Positions 38,893 to 48,525 of a stretch of 64,000 nucleotides of DNA are shown here, in pieces (position 1 is the stretch's first letter; the number at the start of each line of letters is the position of its first letter). The DNA is from Asticcacaulis excentricus CB 48 (GTDB taxonomy: Bacteria > Pseudomonadota > Alphaproteobacteria > Caulobacterales > Caulobacteraceae). Below the pieces are notes generated by a model, which saw only the letters and a program-made list of their open reading frames with translations, had not been told where the DNA came from and did no database searches. Location of the stretch: the NCBI RefSeq assembly GCF_000175215.2, contig NC_014817.1, positions 772,501 to 836,500 on the forward strand, read 5' to 3'. A program made the position numbers and the translations under genes.

Positions 38893-39040
38893 CAGAGGGG
38901 CCTCCTTTTTTGTGCATGGTCAGCATTTAACCACGACGCAACGCGCCTTATGGCTATAAGTATAGGCCCGGCCCTGTCGATTGGACACGCGGCATATGGC
39001 CCCAATACACAAGTATCCCGTCAACACTTTGTGAAACCCT

Positions 39041-39652
39041 ATGCCGCCCCGTAGCCGCCCTTCTGCCGATCCTGCCCCCCGCGCCTGGCAGCGTATGCTC
39101 TCCGGGCGTCGCCTCGACCTGCTCGATCCGTCGGCCATGGATATAGAGATCGACGACATTGCACTGGGCCTGTCGCGCGTCGCCCGCTGGAACGGACAAA
39201 CCATGGGCGAACATGGCTTTTCGGTCGCCCAGCATTCATTGATCGTCGAAGACATCTGCGCCCATCTGACGCCGGGGCTCGAAACGCACTGGCGGCTGGT
39301 GGCCCTGCTGCACGACGCGCCCGAATACGTCATCGGCGACATGATTTCGCCCTTCAAGGCGGCGCTGGGCCTCGATTACAAGCGGTTTGAACATCATCTG
39401 GAACAGGCCATCCATATCCGCTTTGGCTTGCCCGCTGTGGTGCCGCTGGACATCAAGGCCCTGATCAAGCGGGCCGATCACGCCTGCGCCTATTTCGAAG
39501 CCACGCAACTGGTCGGCTTTTCCGACGCCGAAGCGCGCACCTTTTTCGGCACCCCGCCCGAAGGCTACGACCTGAGCCTGACCGCCCTGTCGGGCCCCGA
39601 AGTCCGTGCGCAGTTCGTTGACAGGTTCTACGCCCTGAGCCAAAACCTGTAA
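39041..39652 (+). CDS. HD-domain phosphohydrolase (YfbR-like)
   Basis: 203 residues. Metal site AQHSLIVEDI ... ALLHDAPEYVIGD ... KRADHACAYFEA follows the HD family pattern; closest to 5'-deoxynucleotidase YfbR-type enzymes. No strong ribosome site at this ATG; ATG 18 codons later (MLSGRRLD) is possible. Operon with the NrtR-like gene 13 bp downstream. Confidence 0.9.
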   Translation: MPPRSRPSADPAPRAWQRMLSGRRLDLLDPSAMDIEIDDIALGLSRVARWNGQTMGEHGFSVAQHSLIVEDICAHLTPGLETHWRLVALLHDAPEYVIGDMISPFKAALGLDYKRFEHHLEQAIHIRFGLPAVVPLDIKALIKRADHACAYFEATQLVGFSDAEARTFFGTPPEGYDLSLTALSGPEVRAQFVDRFYALSQNL

Positions 39653-39665
39653 GGAGGAGTTGCCT

Positions 39666-40595
39666 GTGCCGGTCAGCCTGACGATCGAACTATCCGCCGT
39701 GGTTATGGCGATCAAGGACAATGAGGCGATGGTCCTGTGCCTGACCCTGCCTGACGGCACGGCCCTGCCCTCCGGCCCGTTTCGCCCGGAGGCGCACCGC
39801 ACCTTCGATCTGGCCGTGCGGGCCTTTGTCACCCAACAGACAGGCTTTTCGGCGGGCTATGTCGAACAGCTCTATTCATTTGGCGACGAAGGGCGACAGG
39901 GTCTGAGTTCGCTGGCCCCCGGCGGCAACGATCAGCGCGTTATTTCGCTGGGCTATCTGGCCCTGACCGCCGACAGCGCCTTTCAGTCGCAGTTGTCCGC
40001 TCAATGGAAACCCTATTCGGCCTTCTTTCCGTGGGAAGACTGGCGGCGCGGCGAACCGGCAGCGGTCGCACCTTTGCGTCGGCGTCTGCGCGACTGGTGC
40101 GACGCCGCCCCGGACGCAGAGTCGGCGGCCGAACGGCGCGGACGGGTCGAAACCCTGTTCCCCGAAGACAGCGACCTGTGGAACGAAGAACGCGTGCTGG
40201 ATCGCTATGAACTGCTCTACAGCGCCTGCCTGATCTATGAATCGCGCTGCGCCGAGGCCTCCAGCGGCAGCGGCACCGCCATGCTGTCGGACCACCGCCG
40301 CATCCTCGCCACGGGCCTGTCGCGTTTAAGAGGAAAGCTGAAATACCGCCCGGTGATCTTTGAGCTGATGCCCGAACGCTTTACGCTGCTGGAATTACAG
40401 CGCTCGCTGGAGGCCATCAGCGGCCTGCCCCTGCACAAGCAGAACTTTCGCCGCGCGCTGGAACGCACCGGTTTTGTGCGCCCGACCGGCATTATGCGCG
40501 ACGACACGGGCGGCCGCCCGGCAGAGCTTTACGCCTATGACCGCGACCGTTTCCGCTTTAGCCCGTCTCTGGGGTTGAGTTTGCCGAGAGGGTAG
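39666..40595 (+). CDS. Nudix-domain transcriptional regulator, NrtR-like
   Basis: 309 residues. N-terminal Nudix-like domain (about 5-150) with a degenerate Nudix box, so probably not a hydrolase, and a C-terminal winged helix whose signature LRGKLKYRPVIFELMPERFTLLELQRSLEAISG...LHKQNFRRALE is typical of NAD-metabolism repressors in alphaproteobacteria. GTG start chosen because GGAGG lies 8 nt upstream; the TTG at 39660 is too close. Target genes not visible here. Confidence 0.88.
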   Translation: MPVSLTIELSAVVMAIKDNEAMVLCLTLPDGTALPSGPFRPEAHRTFDLAVRAFVTQQTGFSAGYVEQLYSFGDEGRQGLSSLAPGGNDQRVISLGYLALTADSAFQSQLSAQWKPYSAFFPWEDWRRGEPAAVAPLRRRLRDWCDAAPDAESAAERRGRVETLFPEDSDLWNEERVLDRYELLYSACLIYESRCAEASSGSGTAMLSDHRRILATGLSRLRGKLKYRPVIFELMPERFTLLELQRSLEAISGLPLHKQNFRRALERTGFVRPTGIMRDDTGGRPAELYAYDRDRFRFSPSLGLSLPRG

Positions 40596-40602
40596 GGTTT
40601 TA

Positions 40603-40721
40603 GCCACGAAAAACACGAAAAGTCACGAAAAGCTGTAGGCGGATATTTCGGCGCGTGGCGCCTGTTCTACACGCCCTACGGGCAGGACGTCATTTTTTGT
40701 GCTCTTCGTGTTTTTCGTGGC
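40603..40721. repeat. Family C inverted repeat (GCCACGAAAAACACGAA)
   Basis: Left arm 40603-40632 (with a second CACGAAAAG copy), right arm 40702-40721; the arms are almost exact complements. About 70 bp of unrelated GC-rich sequence lies between. Occupies the gap after the NrtR-like gene. Confidence 0.8.
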
Positions 40722-40726
40722 CAATA

Positions 40727-40757
40727 AAAAAGCCGTCGAGTTACCCCAACGGCTTTT
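40727..40757 (-). terminator. Terminator after the helix-hairpin-helix gene
   Basis: AAAAGCCGT/ACGGCTTTT stem (40727-40735 with 40749-40757), 13-nt loop, T-run leftward. Confidence 0.78.
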
Positions 40758-40778
40758 CCATATTGCCAAAGCGCCAGC

Positions 40779-41582
40779 TTACGCCGCGCGACCCGCCAGA
40801 CGGGCCGCCTGTGCCATCCAGTTTTCGCGCACGATACGCGGGGCTGAATGGACGCGCGCCGACAGCCAGGCCACGTGTTCCGGCGTCCAGCTCGCCACCT
40901 GCCAGTAATGGTAGATACCCAGCATATTCAGTTCGCGCTCATTATCGGCACCGATGCCCGAAATTAGTGTCAGGTCGTCGGGATAGCCTTCCGGGGCAGT
41001 AAGGCGATGCGGCTCAAGGCCCGTGCCCGCCTGTTCGACCGCTGCGCGCACGCTTTCCGGCGTCATGGACGACAGCAGCGAGGCCTTGGGGCGTGAGGTG
41101 CGATCGAGCAGTTCCGTCACCGGCTCAGCCTTGACCGCCACAGCGGGTGCGGCCACGACCGGCGCTTCCGCCCGCTCGATCCCGGCCATAATGGCCGGTT
41201 CCAACTCGGTGGACACACCTACCGGCGCAGGCTGCGGAGCGGCCGGTTGCACGACGGGCACTGCCGCCACCGGGCGCAGCGGAATAATCTCCGCCGACGG
41301 ACGCGGTGCGTCAGCTTGTGCGGCGGGCGTTTGAACGGCCTGACGCGAGGCATTGAGCGCCTGAGCCGCAGCGACCATCGGATCGGCGACCGGGCGTTCA
41401 ACCGCCGGGGCGTTCAGTGGCGCGTCAAAAGTGGAATCGAGAATAGGGGCCGGGGCCTCATCAAAGATCGAGACTCGGCGCGCGGCGCGCTTCGGCTTGG
41501 GCGACAGGTGCCAGCCGACAAAGCCACTGAACACGAAGACCGCCAGAAGCAGGGCCGCCGATTGTGCGATCAGCAAGTACAT
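40779..41582 (-). CDS. Membrane-anchored helix-hairpin-helix protein
   Basis: 267 residues. One N-terminal helix (about 4-25), a long Ala/Pro-rich linker (about 40-170), and a C-terminal helix-hairpin-helix-like domain (about 205-262, LTLISGIGADNERELNMLGIYHYWQVASW) of the type annotated DUF4332 or NADH-dehydrogenase-41K-like. Function unknown. Third gene of a leftward operon; GGGG precedes its ATG right after the stop of the 30-residue gene. Confidence 0.78.
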   Translation of the reverse strand: MYLLIAQSAALLLAVFVFSGFVGWHLSPKPKRAARRVSIFDEAPAPILDSTFDAPLNAPAVERPVADPMVAAAQALNASRQAVQTPAAQADAPRPSAEIIPLRPVAAVPVVQPAAPQPAPVGVSTELEPAIMAGIERAEAPVVAAPAVAVKAEPVTELLDRTSRPKASLLSSMTPESVRAAVEQAGTGLEPHRLTAPEGYPDDLTLISGIGADNERELNMLGIYHYWQVASWTPEHVAWLSARVHSAPRIVRENWMAQAARLAGRAA

Positions 41583-41591
41583 ATGTTTCCC

Positions 41592-41684
41592 CTACCCTGC
41601 CCGGCGGGCGAGAAAGCCCGTACACAGGCCTAGCGCCGCCGCGCCCAGTAGCAGCCAGCGCAGCTCAAAGATCAGATAAAGCAT
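41592..41684 (-). CDS. 30-residue membrane miniprotein
   Basis: MLYLIFELRWLLLGAAALGLCTGFLARRAG: one hydrophobic helix with basic C-terminal end. GGAAGA lies 6 nt before the ATG; the start overlaps the end of the upstream BON-like gene by 20 bp and the stop is 10 bp before the next start, so the reading frame fits a coupled three-gene operon. Function unknown. Confidence 0.6.
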   Translation of the reverse strand: MLYLIFELRWLLLGAAALGLCTGFLARRAG

Positions 41685-42084
41685 GATCGGTCTTCCCCAT
41701 AGACACCCGCATCGGCGTTTCGCTTGTGTCGGTCAGCACTTGCAGTGCCGGCCCGTACAGATACCCCTCGCCCTTCGGGACATAGACCTCGATTTCCGGC
41801 GGCAGTTCCGGTTGCAAGCTGCGCACGGCGGCGGCGGCCTGCATCAGACGCGCCTTGCGTTCCTCGGCGGTAACGCCAGGACGAAAATCCTGCGTTTTAA
41901 AGCTAAGGCGCACATTGAGGCCATCGACCTCATGGGCGATATCGCCCAGCCCCTCGGCCTTGAGCGCGTCGGCGACCCGCGCTTCCAGCGCCTGCGGCAT
42001 GGCCGGAAGCTGTTTATACAGCCCCACCCCTGCCCCGGCGGTCAGAAGCAGCAGTCCCAGTCCCCATACTGTTTTGGACGACAT
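41665..42084 (-). CDS. Membrane-anchored BON-like domain protein
   Basis: 139 residues. N-terminal helix (about 7-25) then a BON-like alpha/beta segment (LEARVADALKAEGLGDIAHEVDGLNVRLSFKTQDF...). Might belong to the OmpA/BON envelope group; weakly recognised. GGGAA lies before this ATG; the 55-codon longer frame has no support. First gene of the operon with the miniprotein and the helix-hairpin-helix protein. Confidence 0.7.
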   Translation of the reverse strand: MSSKTVWGLGLLLLTAGAGVGLYKQLPAMPQALEARVADALKAEGLGDIAHEVDGLNVRLSFKTQDFRPGVTAEERKARLMQAAAAVRSLQPELPPEIEVYVPKGEGYLYGPALQVLTDTSETPMRVSMGKTDHALSDL

Positions 42085-42250
42085 GCCAAGTTCCCGGAAA
42101 ATCGAAAATCTGAAAGTGTTAACAACTAAAGCCCAAATCCGGACACCTGACAATAGGCCGCAGCTTGCCGGAGAGCGATAAGTTAGACGCCACGTGTGAC
42201 AGCGCCAAGACATACGCCTGTGAGGCGAAATGCGATCCCTTTCCGCCACG

Positions 42251-42279
42251 AAAAAAGCCCGGCGGGGGGCCGGGCTTCT
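42251..42279 (-). terminator. Terminator after ppdK
   Basis: AAGCCCGGC/GCCGGGCTT stem (42255-42263 with 42269-42277) followed leftward by TTTTTT. Confidence 0.9.
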
Positions 42280-42302
42280 TCCAGTCGGGTGTCGGAATTG
42301 AC

Positions 42303-44966
42303 TTACTTAGCCGAAATCGCGGCTTGCGCGGCGGCCAGACGCGCCACCGGCACGCGGTAGGGCGAGCACGACACGTAGTCGAGGCCAACCTTTTGACAGA
42401 AAGCGATCGAGGCCGGATCGCCGCCATGTTCGCCGCAGATACCGAGCTTGATGTCCGGGCGCGTCGTGCGGCCCTTGGTGCGAGCAATGTCAATCAGTTG
42501 CCCCACGCCGTCCGGATCGAGGCTGACGAAGGGGTCCTTCTCGAAAATCCCCTTTTCGATATAGGGGTTGAGGAAGCGACCGGAGTCGTCGCGGCTGATG
42601 CCATAGGTGGTCTGGGTCAGGTCGTTGGTGCCAAACGAGAAGAACTCGGCCGTTTCGGCCAGCTTGTCGGCCAGCAGCGCGGCGCGCGGCAGCTCAATCA
42701 TGGTGCCGACCTTGTACGCCACCTCAACGCCACGCGCCTTGAGCACGCCTTCGGCAATAGCCTTGGTCATGGCGACCAGCTTGGCCATTTCTTCCCTAGT
42801 GGCCACCAGCGGGTGCATGATGTCCGGCTGCGGGTCAAAGCCTTCGGCCTTCACGTCGCAGGCGGCTTCGAAAATCGCAGTCACCTGCATCTCATAGATT
42901 TCCGGGAAGGTGATGCCCAGACGGCAGCCGCGCCAGCCCAGCATGGGGTTGGTTTCCGACAGTTCCTTGGTGCGCTTCAGGAGTTTTTCCTCAGGCACTT
43001 CCGCGGCTTCGGCCACCAGCTTGATGTCTTCCGGCGTATGCGGCAGGAACTCATGCAGCGGCGGATCGAGCAGACGGATAGTCACGGGCAGGCCGTTCAT
43101 GATCTTGAACAGCTCGACAAAGTCGGCCTTCTGCATAGGCAGTATCTTGGCCAGGGCCTTGCGACGGCCAGCTTCGTCATCGGCGAGGATCATTTCACGC
43201 ACGGCGCTGATGCGGTCTTCATCGAAGAACATGTGCTCGGTGCGGCACAGCCCGATACCTTCGGCGCCGAAGCCGATGGCCGTGCGCGCATCCGCCGGGG
43301 TTTCGGCATTGGTCAGCACCTTCAGCGTGCGGAATTCGTCAGCCCATGTCATGATCTGATGGAAGTCGTCCGAGAATTCCGGCTCGATCATGCGGATGGA
43401 GCCTTTGAACACTTCGCCGCTGGAGCCATCAAGCGTCACGATATCCCCGAAACGGAAGGTCTGACCGCGCGCGCTGAATTCGCCACGCTCGGTCGAAATG
43501 ACCATTTCCCCGGCCCCCGACACGCAGGGACGGCCCATACCGCGCGCCACGACAGCGGCGTGCGAAGTCATGCCGCCGCGCGCCGTAATGATGGCCTTGG
43601 CGGCATGCATGCCGTGGATGTCTTCGGGCGAGGTTTCATCACGCACCAGAATGACGTCGTCGCCTGCCGCCGCCAGACGCACGGCGTCATCGGCGGTGAA
43701 GACGATCTTGCCGCAGGCCGCGCCCGGCGAGGCCGGAAGCCCGCGCGCGATCAGAGTGCGCTCGGCCTTGGGGTCCAGCATGGGGTGCAGAAGCTGATCC
43801 AGCGCGCCGGGATCGAGGCGCATCAGCGCTTCCTGCGGCGTGATCAGGCCTTCCTTGGCCATATCGACGGCGATTTTCAGCGCCGCGCGCGAGGTGCGCT
43901 TGGCATTGCGGGTTTGCAGCATGAACAGCTTGCCCTGTTCGACCGTAAACTCCACGTCCTGCACGTCGCGGTAATGCTTTTCGAGCGTCTCAACAGTTGA
44001 TCGGAACTGCGCGAAGACCTCCGGCAAGGCCTCTTCCATCGAAGGATTGCGCTCGCCCATCTCTTCACGCGCTTTTTGGGTCAGGGTCTGCGGCGTGCGG
44101 ATGCCCGCCACCACGTCTTCGCCCTGCGCGTTCAGCAGGAACTCGCCGTAGAGATTGTTGTCACCCGTCGAAGGGTTGCGCGTAAAGGCGACGCCCGTGG
44201 CCGAGGTATCGCCCATATTGCCGAACACCATCGACTGGATATTGACGGCGGTGCCCCAGTCTTCGGGGATGTCGTGCATTTTGCGGTAGAATTTGGCGCG
44301 GTCGTTCATCCACGAACCGAACACGGCCTTCACGGCACCCCACAGCTGATCCTGCGGGTCCTGCGGGAAGTCGTGGCCCAGATCGGCCTGCACCTTGGCC
44401 TTATAGTCGGCGATGACGCGCTCCCAGTCCTTCGCCGTGATGTCGGTGTCCACCGTGACGCCCAGACGGTCCTTATGGTCGTCCAGAATGTCCTCAAAGC
44501 CGTGGTGGCTGACGCCCAGCACGACGTTCGAGTACATGGTGATAAAACGGCGGTAGCAGTCGAGCGCGAAGCGGCGGTCGCCGGTCAGGGCGGCCAGACC
44601 TTCGACCGTCTGATCATTGAGACCCAGATTGAGGACCGTATCCATCATGCCCGGCATCGACGCGCGGGCCCCCGAACGCACGGAGACCAGCAGCGGGTTT
44701 TCGACCGAGCCAAAGCCCTTGCCCGTCACGGCTTCCAGATTGGCCAGAGCGGTCTGCACCTGCGCTTCCAGCCCGGCGGGGAAGGTCTTGTCGTTCTGAT
44801 AGTAATGGACGCAGGCCTCGGTGGTGATGGTGAACCCTGCCGGCACCGGCAGGCCCAGAGACGACATTTCGGCCAGATTGGCCCCCTTGCCGCCCAGCAG
44901 GTTCTTCATCGAGGCATCGCCATCGGCCTTACCGGCGGCAAATGCGTAAACCCATGACTTGGACAT
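42303..44966 (-). CDS. ppdK: Pyruvate, phosphate dikinase
   Basis: 887 residues. N-terminal nucleotide-binding domain (GGKGANLAEMSSLGLPVPAGFTI), phosphohistidine swivelling domain with GGMTSHAAVVARGMGRPCVSG, and the C-terminal PEP/pyruvate barrel with LCRTEHMFF and CGEHGGDPASIAF. Interconverts pyruvate and phosphoenolpyruvate using ATP and phosphate. AGAGGG precedes the ATG chosen; 7 extra upstream codons are not conserved. Confidence 0.97.
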   Translation of the reverse strand: MSKSWVYAFAAGKADGDASMKNLLGGKGANLAEMSSLGLPVPAGFTITTEACVHYYQNDKTFPAGLEAQVQTALANLEAVTGKGFGSVENPLLVSVRSGARASMPGMMDTVLNLGLNDQTVEGLAALTGDRRFALDCYRRFITMYSNVVLGVSHHGFEDILDDHKDRLGVTVDTDITAKDWERVIADYKAKVQADLGHDFPQDPQDQLWGAVKAVFGSWMNDRAKFYRKMHDIPEDWGTAVNIQSMVFGNMGDTSATGVAFTRNPSTGDNNLYGEFLLNAQGEDVVAGIRTPQTLTQKAREEMGERNPSMEEALPEVFAQFRSTVETLEKHYRDVQDVEFTVEQGKLFMLQTRNAKRTSRAALKIAVDMAKEGLITPQEALMRLDPGALDQLLHPMLDPKAERTLIARGLPASPGAACGKIVFTADDAVRLAAAGDDVILVRDETSPEDIHGMHAAKAIITARGGMTSHAAVVARGMGRPCVSGAGEMVISTERGEFSARGQTFRFGDIVTLDGSSGEVFKGSIRMIEPEFSDDFHQIMTWADEFRTLKVLTNAETPADARTAIGFGAEGIGLCRTEHMFFDEDRISAVREMILADDEAGRRKALAKILPMQKADFVELFKIMNGLPVTIRLLDPPLHEFLPHTPEDIKLVAEAAEVPEEKLLKRTKELSETNPMLGWRGCRLGITFPEIYEMQVTAIFEAACDVKAEGFDPQPDIMHPLVATREEMAKLVAMTKAIAEGVLKARGVEVAYKVGTMIELPRAALLADKLAETAEFFSFGTNDLTQTTYGISRDDSGRFLNPYIEKGIFEKDPFVSLDPDGVGQLIDIARTKGRTTRPDIKLGICGEHGGDPASIAFCQKVGLDYVSCSPYRVPVARLAAAQAAISAK

Positions 44967-45093
44967 CGAAAATCCCTCTTTCCTCAATCAGATAGGCATA
45001 TCTGTTCATCCGGCTGTCACGGCCGGATACTGAGGCCAAAGGTACACGCGCGCGAGACCGCTGCGGAATAAGTTTTTATGTAATTCGAAATGC

Positions 45094-45196
45094 AAAACCC
45101 CTCCCCTAAAATCAGGGGAGGGGTTTTTTGCCTGAAAGGCAAAAAGACGGTCGGGTTTAAAGGCCCCCTCCCCACGGCAAAGCCGTAAGGAGGGGA
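45094..45196. repeat. Family A repeat, partial, containing the ppdK/glyS terminator
   Basis: Begins with a 14-bp perfect stem AAAACCCCTCCCCT/AGGGGAGGGGTTTT (45094-45107 with 45114-45127) and T-run, which acts as the leftward terminator of glyS, then GGCAAA-type hairpin and GGCCCCCTCCCC...AAGGAGGGG, matching the inner blocks of the copies at 14243 and 62409. Confidence 0.75.
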
Positions 45197-45200
45197 CAAA

Positions 45201-47480
45201 TTACGCCAGCTTCGACAGATCACCCACGCCGTCGAACAGACGCCGCAGTGCCGACAGCAGGCTCAAGCGGTTTTCGCGCTCAGCCGCCACGTCGGAATTG
45301 ACCAGCACCCCGTCGAGGAAGGCATCGACCGCCCCGTGCAGACCCGCCAGCTTGTCCAGCGCCTCTTCGAACTGCTCGGCGTCGATCAGCCGCTCCAGCA
45401 CCGGCGTCAGGGCGATCACCTGCTGTGTCAGAGCCGTTTCCACCTCCGGTGCACCGCTGAGCAGCTTCGGCTCAGCCGTTGGCAAAGCGCCCTTCTTCGC
45501 CTCGGCATTGAGGATGTTGGCGAAGCGAGTATAGGCGGCCTGAAGCTCAGTTCCCGCCGGCGTTGCCAGCACGCTTTCCAGCGCCTTGATGCGCCCCACG
45601 GTGCGCACCATGTCGTCGTCTTTCAACGCAAACCCGGCCTCGACCACGTCAAAACGCACGCCCTCGTCCTTCAGCATAACCTTCAGACGATCGGCGAAGA
45701 AGTCAGCAAACTCCGCCGACACCGCGCGGAAATCGCGGAAGGTCAGCAGGGCATTATCGACCTTGGGTGTATTGGCGACATGCTCGAATTGCAGGTCCAG
45801 ATCGTAGTCGCGGTCGGTGGGGATGACAAAGACCGTGCTTTCGAGCAGACCGGCGCGGAAATCGCGCAGATAGTTGTCATAGACCTCGGTTTCACCCGCG
45901 GCCCAGCGCGGCCCGGCCGAGCCGCGCCAGTTGTCCGTATCGACATAGACGGCGCGGCCTTCGCCGGCATAGATCAGCAGCGACTGATACCAGGCGGCGA
46001 CCAGTTCCGACAACGAGGCCCGCACATTGTGCTGACGCAGGATACGCAGAATACCCAGAGCGGCACGACGCAAAGCATAGGGGTCTTTAGACCCCGTCGG
46101 CTTTTCGTCGATAGCAAAGAAGCCGACCAGCGTGTCGATCTTGTCGGCCAGCGCTACGGCCGCTGGCACGGCGCCTTCGGGCACCGAATCCGACGGGCCC
46201 TGCGGCTTATAGTGTTCGCGGATGGCTTCGGCCACATCGCCGGGCAGCCTGGCCGCTTCGGCGTAATAGCCGCCCATAACCCCCTGAAGTTCCGGGAACT
46301 CGCCGACCATGTAGGAGGCCAGATCGGCCTTGGCCAGATGTGCCGCCGACTTCGCCAGCGACACATCGGCCTTGACCAGCGGCGCAATGACTTCGGCCAG
46401 CGCTTCGATGCGCGCCACGCGCTGCGCCATGGTGCCCAGCTTGGCGTGGTAGGTCACGCCGTTCAGCTTTTGTAACCAGGCGTCGAAATTGCCCTTACGA
46501 TTGTCCTCGGACCAGAAGAAGACGCCGTCCGACAGACGCGCCGACAGCACCTTGGCATTGCCGCGGCGGATTTCCGCCCCGCCGTCGTTGGCCACCTGAT
46601 TGGCGACGATGATGAACTTCGCCGCCATCTTGCCGGTCGAAAGATCACGCACGGCAAAGTATTTCTGGTGCGTGCGCATCGAAGTCTTGATGACCTCCGG
46701 CGGCAGGCTGAGGAATTTCGGGTCCATATCCCCCAGTAACGGCGTCGGCCATTCATTGAGACCAGCCACCTCTTCCAGGAGGCCAGGATCGTCCATCAGG
46801 GCACACCCCGCGGCGGCGCAGGCTTCGTTGGCCTTATCCAGAATCAAGGATTGACGCTCGATGTGATCGAGGATGACAAAGTTATCGCGCAACTTAAGCT
46901 GATAATCGGCGAAGTCCTTGACCGCGAAGGCCTCTAAGGACGACAGGACGCGATGGCCCTGCGTGAGGTCGCCCGATGTGACGCCGCCGACGCTCAGCGG
47001 AATGACCTTGCCATCAAAAAGGAACAGGATGCGCTTCAGCGGGCGCACCCAGCGGAAGCTCGACGTGCCTGAGCGCATCGACTTGGGCCACGGGAAGGTC
47101 AGGATAACGTCTTCGAGGATGCCGGGCAGGACCTCCGCCGTGCGCTTGGCGGGCTTTTCGATGCGCGCCATCCACACGCCGTTTTCCAGCACAAGCTGAT
47201 CCTGCGTCAGGCCGACCTTGCGCAGGAAACCGGCCATAGCCTGTTCAGGCGCGCCGTCCTTGGGGCCCTTGACCTCTTCGGTGACCGCGGCCTGCTCCAG
47301 CGGCAGGCCTTCGACGTGCAGGGCCAGACGACGTGGACCGACATAGGCCTTAAGGCTGTGCCAGATCAGGCCCTGCGCCTTAGCGCGATCGCCAAACAGG
47401 CGCTCGAAATCGCGCGCGGCCTGAAGTTGCATCCGCGCCGGGATTTCTTCTGAGAAAAGTTCGATAAGTAACTGAGCCAT
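45201..47480 (-). CDS. glyS: Glycyl-tRNA synthetase beta subunit
   Basis: 759 residues; start MAQLLIELFSEEIPARMQ, KRILFLFDGK and the C-terminal anticodon-binding helical part (NILNAEAKKGALP, EEALDKLAGLHGAVDAFLDGVLVNSD) are those of bacterial GlyS. Forms the alpha2beta2 enzyme with glyQ, five bp upstream. Confidence 0.97.
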   Translation of the reverse strand: MAQLLIELFSEEIPARMQLQAARDFERLFGDRAKAQGLIWHSLKAYVGPRRLALHVEGLPLEQAAVTEEVKGPKDGAPEQAMAGFLRKVGLTQDQLVLENGVWMARIEKPAKRTAEVLPGILEDVILTFPWPKSMRSGTSSFRWVRPLKRILFLFDGKVIPLSVGGVTSGDLTQGHRVLSSLEAFAVKDFADYQLKLRDNFVILDHIERQSLILDKANEACAAAGCALMDDPGLLEEVAGLNEWPTPLLGDMDPKFLSLPPEVIKTSMRTHQKYFAVRDLSTGKMAAKFIIVANQVANDGGAEIRRGNAKVLSARLSDGVFFWSEDNRKGNFDAWLQKLNGVTYHAKLGTMAQRVARIEALAEVIAPLVKADVSLAKSAAHLAKADLASYMVGEFPELQGVMGGYYAEAARLPGDVAEAIREHYKPQGPSDSVPEGAVPAAVALADKIDTLVGFFAIDEKPTGSKDPYALRRAALGILRILRQHNVRASLSELVAAWYQSLLIYAGEGRAVYVDTDNWRGSAGPRWAAGETEVYDNYLRDFRAGLLESTVFVIPTDRDYDLDLQFEHVANTPKVDNALLTFRDFRAVSAEFADFFADRLKVMLKDEGVRFDVVEAGFALKDDDMVRTVGRIKALESVLATPAGTELQAAYTRFANILNAEAKKGALPTAEPKLLSGAPEVETALTQQVIALTPVLERLIDAEQFEEALDKLAGLHGAVDAFLDGVLVNSDVAAERENRLSLLSALRRLFDGVGDLSKLA

Positions 47481-47485
47481 TTGCG

Positions 47486-48370
47486 TTATCTAGCTTCTTC
47501 TTGTGCGGCCCATTCAAGCGCGCAGGCCTTACAGAGGTCGCGGATGCGGCCGATATAGGATTGCCGTTCGGCCACCGCGATGGCACCGCGGGCATCCATC
47601 AGGTTGAACAGGTGCGAGGCCTTCAAAACGTGGTCATAGGCCGGCAGGACCAGCTTATAGCCCAGACTGTTCTCGGTATTGAGGATACGCATCACGTTGC
47701 GCTCCATGTCCTCGAACTGGCGCTTCAGCGTAGCCACGTCGGAGGCTTCGAAGTTGAAGGCCGAAAACTGGCGCTCCTGCTCCTTGAACACGTCGCCGTA
47801 CTTTACGCCGTCATTATTGAATTTCAGATCATAGACGTTATCGACGTTCTGAAGATACATGGCCAGACGCTCCAGCCCGTAGGTCAGCTCGCCCGACACC
47901 ACATCGACCTCGATGCCGCCGACGCCCTGAAAATAGGTGTATTGCGTGACTTCCATGCCGTCGCACCACACTTCCCAGCCGAGGCCCCACGCGCCCACTG
48001 TGGGGTTTTCCCAATCGTCTTCGACGAAGCGGATATCGTGCAGGGCGGTGTCGAGCCCGATGGCTTTCAGCGAGCCGAGATACAGCTCCTGAAGATTGTC
48101 GGGGTTCGGCTTTAGGATCACCTGATACTGATAATAGTGCTGAAGGCGGTTGGGGTTTTCACCATAGCGGCCATCGACCGGACGGCGCGACGGCTGCACA
48201 TAGGCGGCCTTCCACGGCTTCTTGCCCAGCGCGCGCAGGACGGTGGCCGGATGCAGGGTGCCTGCGCCGACTTCGACGTCATAGGGCTGTAGGATCACGC
48301 AGCCCTGCTGGCTCCAGTAGTGGTGCAGGGTCAGGATAAGGTCCTGAAAGGACAGGGGCTCTTTGGTCAT
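47486..48370 (-). CDS. glyQ: Glycyl-tRNA synthetase alpha subunit
   Basis: 294 residues; [37 protein letters not shown] and [24 protein letters not shown] are highly conserved class II synthetase motifs. Charges tRNA-Gly with GlyS. The extra 19 upstream codons are discarded because family members begin at this Met. Confidence 0.97.
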   Translation of the reverse strand: MTKEPLSFQDLILTLHHYWSQQGCVILQPYDVEVGAGTLHPATVLRALGKKPWKAAYVQPSRRPVDGRYGENPNRLQHYYQYQVILKPNPDNLQELYLGSLKAIGLDTALHDIRFVEDDWENPTVGAWGLGWEVWCDGMEVTQYTYFQGVGGIEVDVVSGELTYGLERLAMYLQNVDNVYDLKFNNDGVKYGDVFKEQERQFSAFNFEASDVATLKRQFEDMERNVMRILNTENSLGYKLVLPAYDHVLKASHLFNLMDARGAIAVAERQSYIGRIRDLCKACALEWAAQEEAR

Positions 48371-48525
48371 GTTCGAAAATGCCGGACTCCAGAATGGCCG
48401 CGAACATAGAGAGGTGCGTCCGGCCAAGCAAGGTTTGCACGGAAAGAAAACCTGTTCAGACGGCGGAGAATCGCGTTTTGCTCCCGCGCCTGTCCTGAGA
48501 TCAGGGGAGGCACTTTAGGGCTCCT

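Noticed and set aside
42165..44000. 611-codon ORF antisense to ppdK
   Set aside because: Same kind of shadow; ppdK has intact motifs across the whole stretch.
45336..46475. 379-codon ORF antisense to glyS
   Set aside because: No leader, no domains, entirely within glyS.
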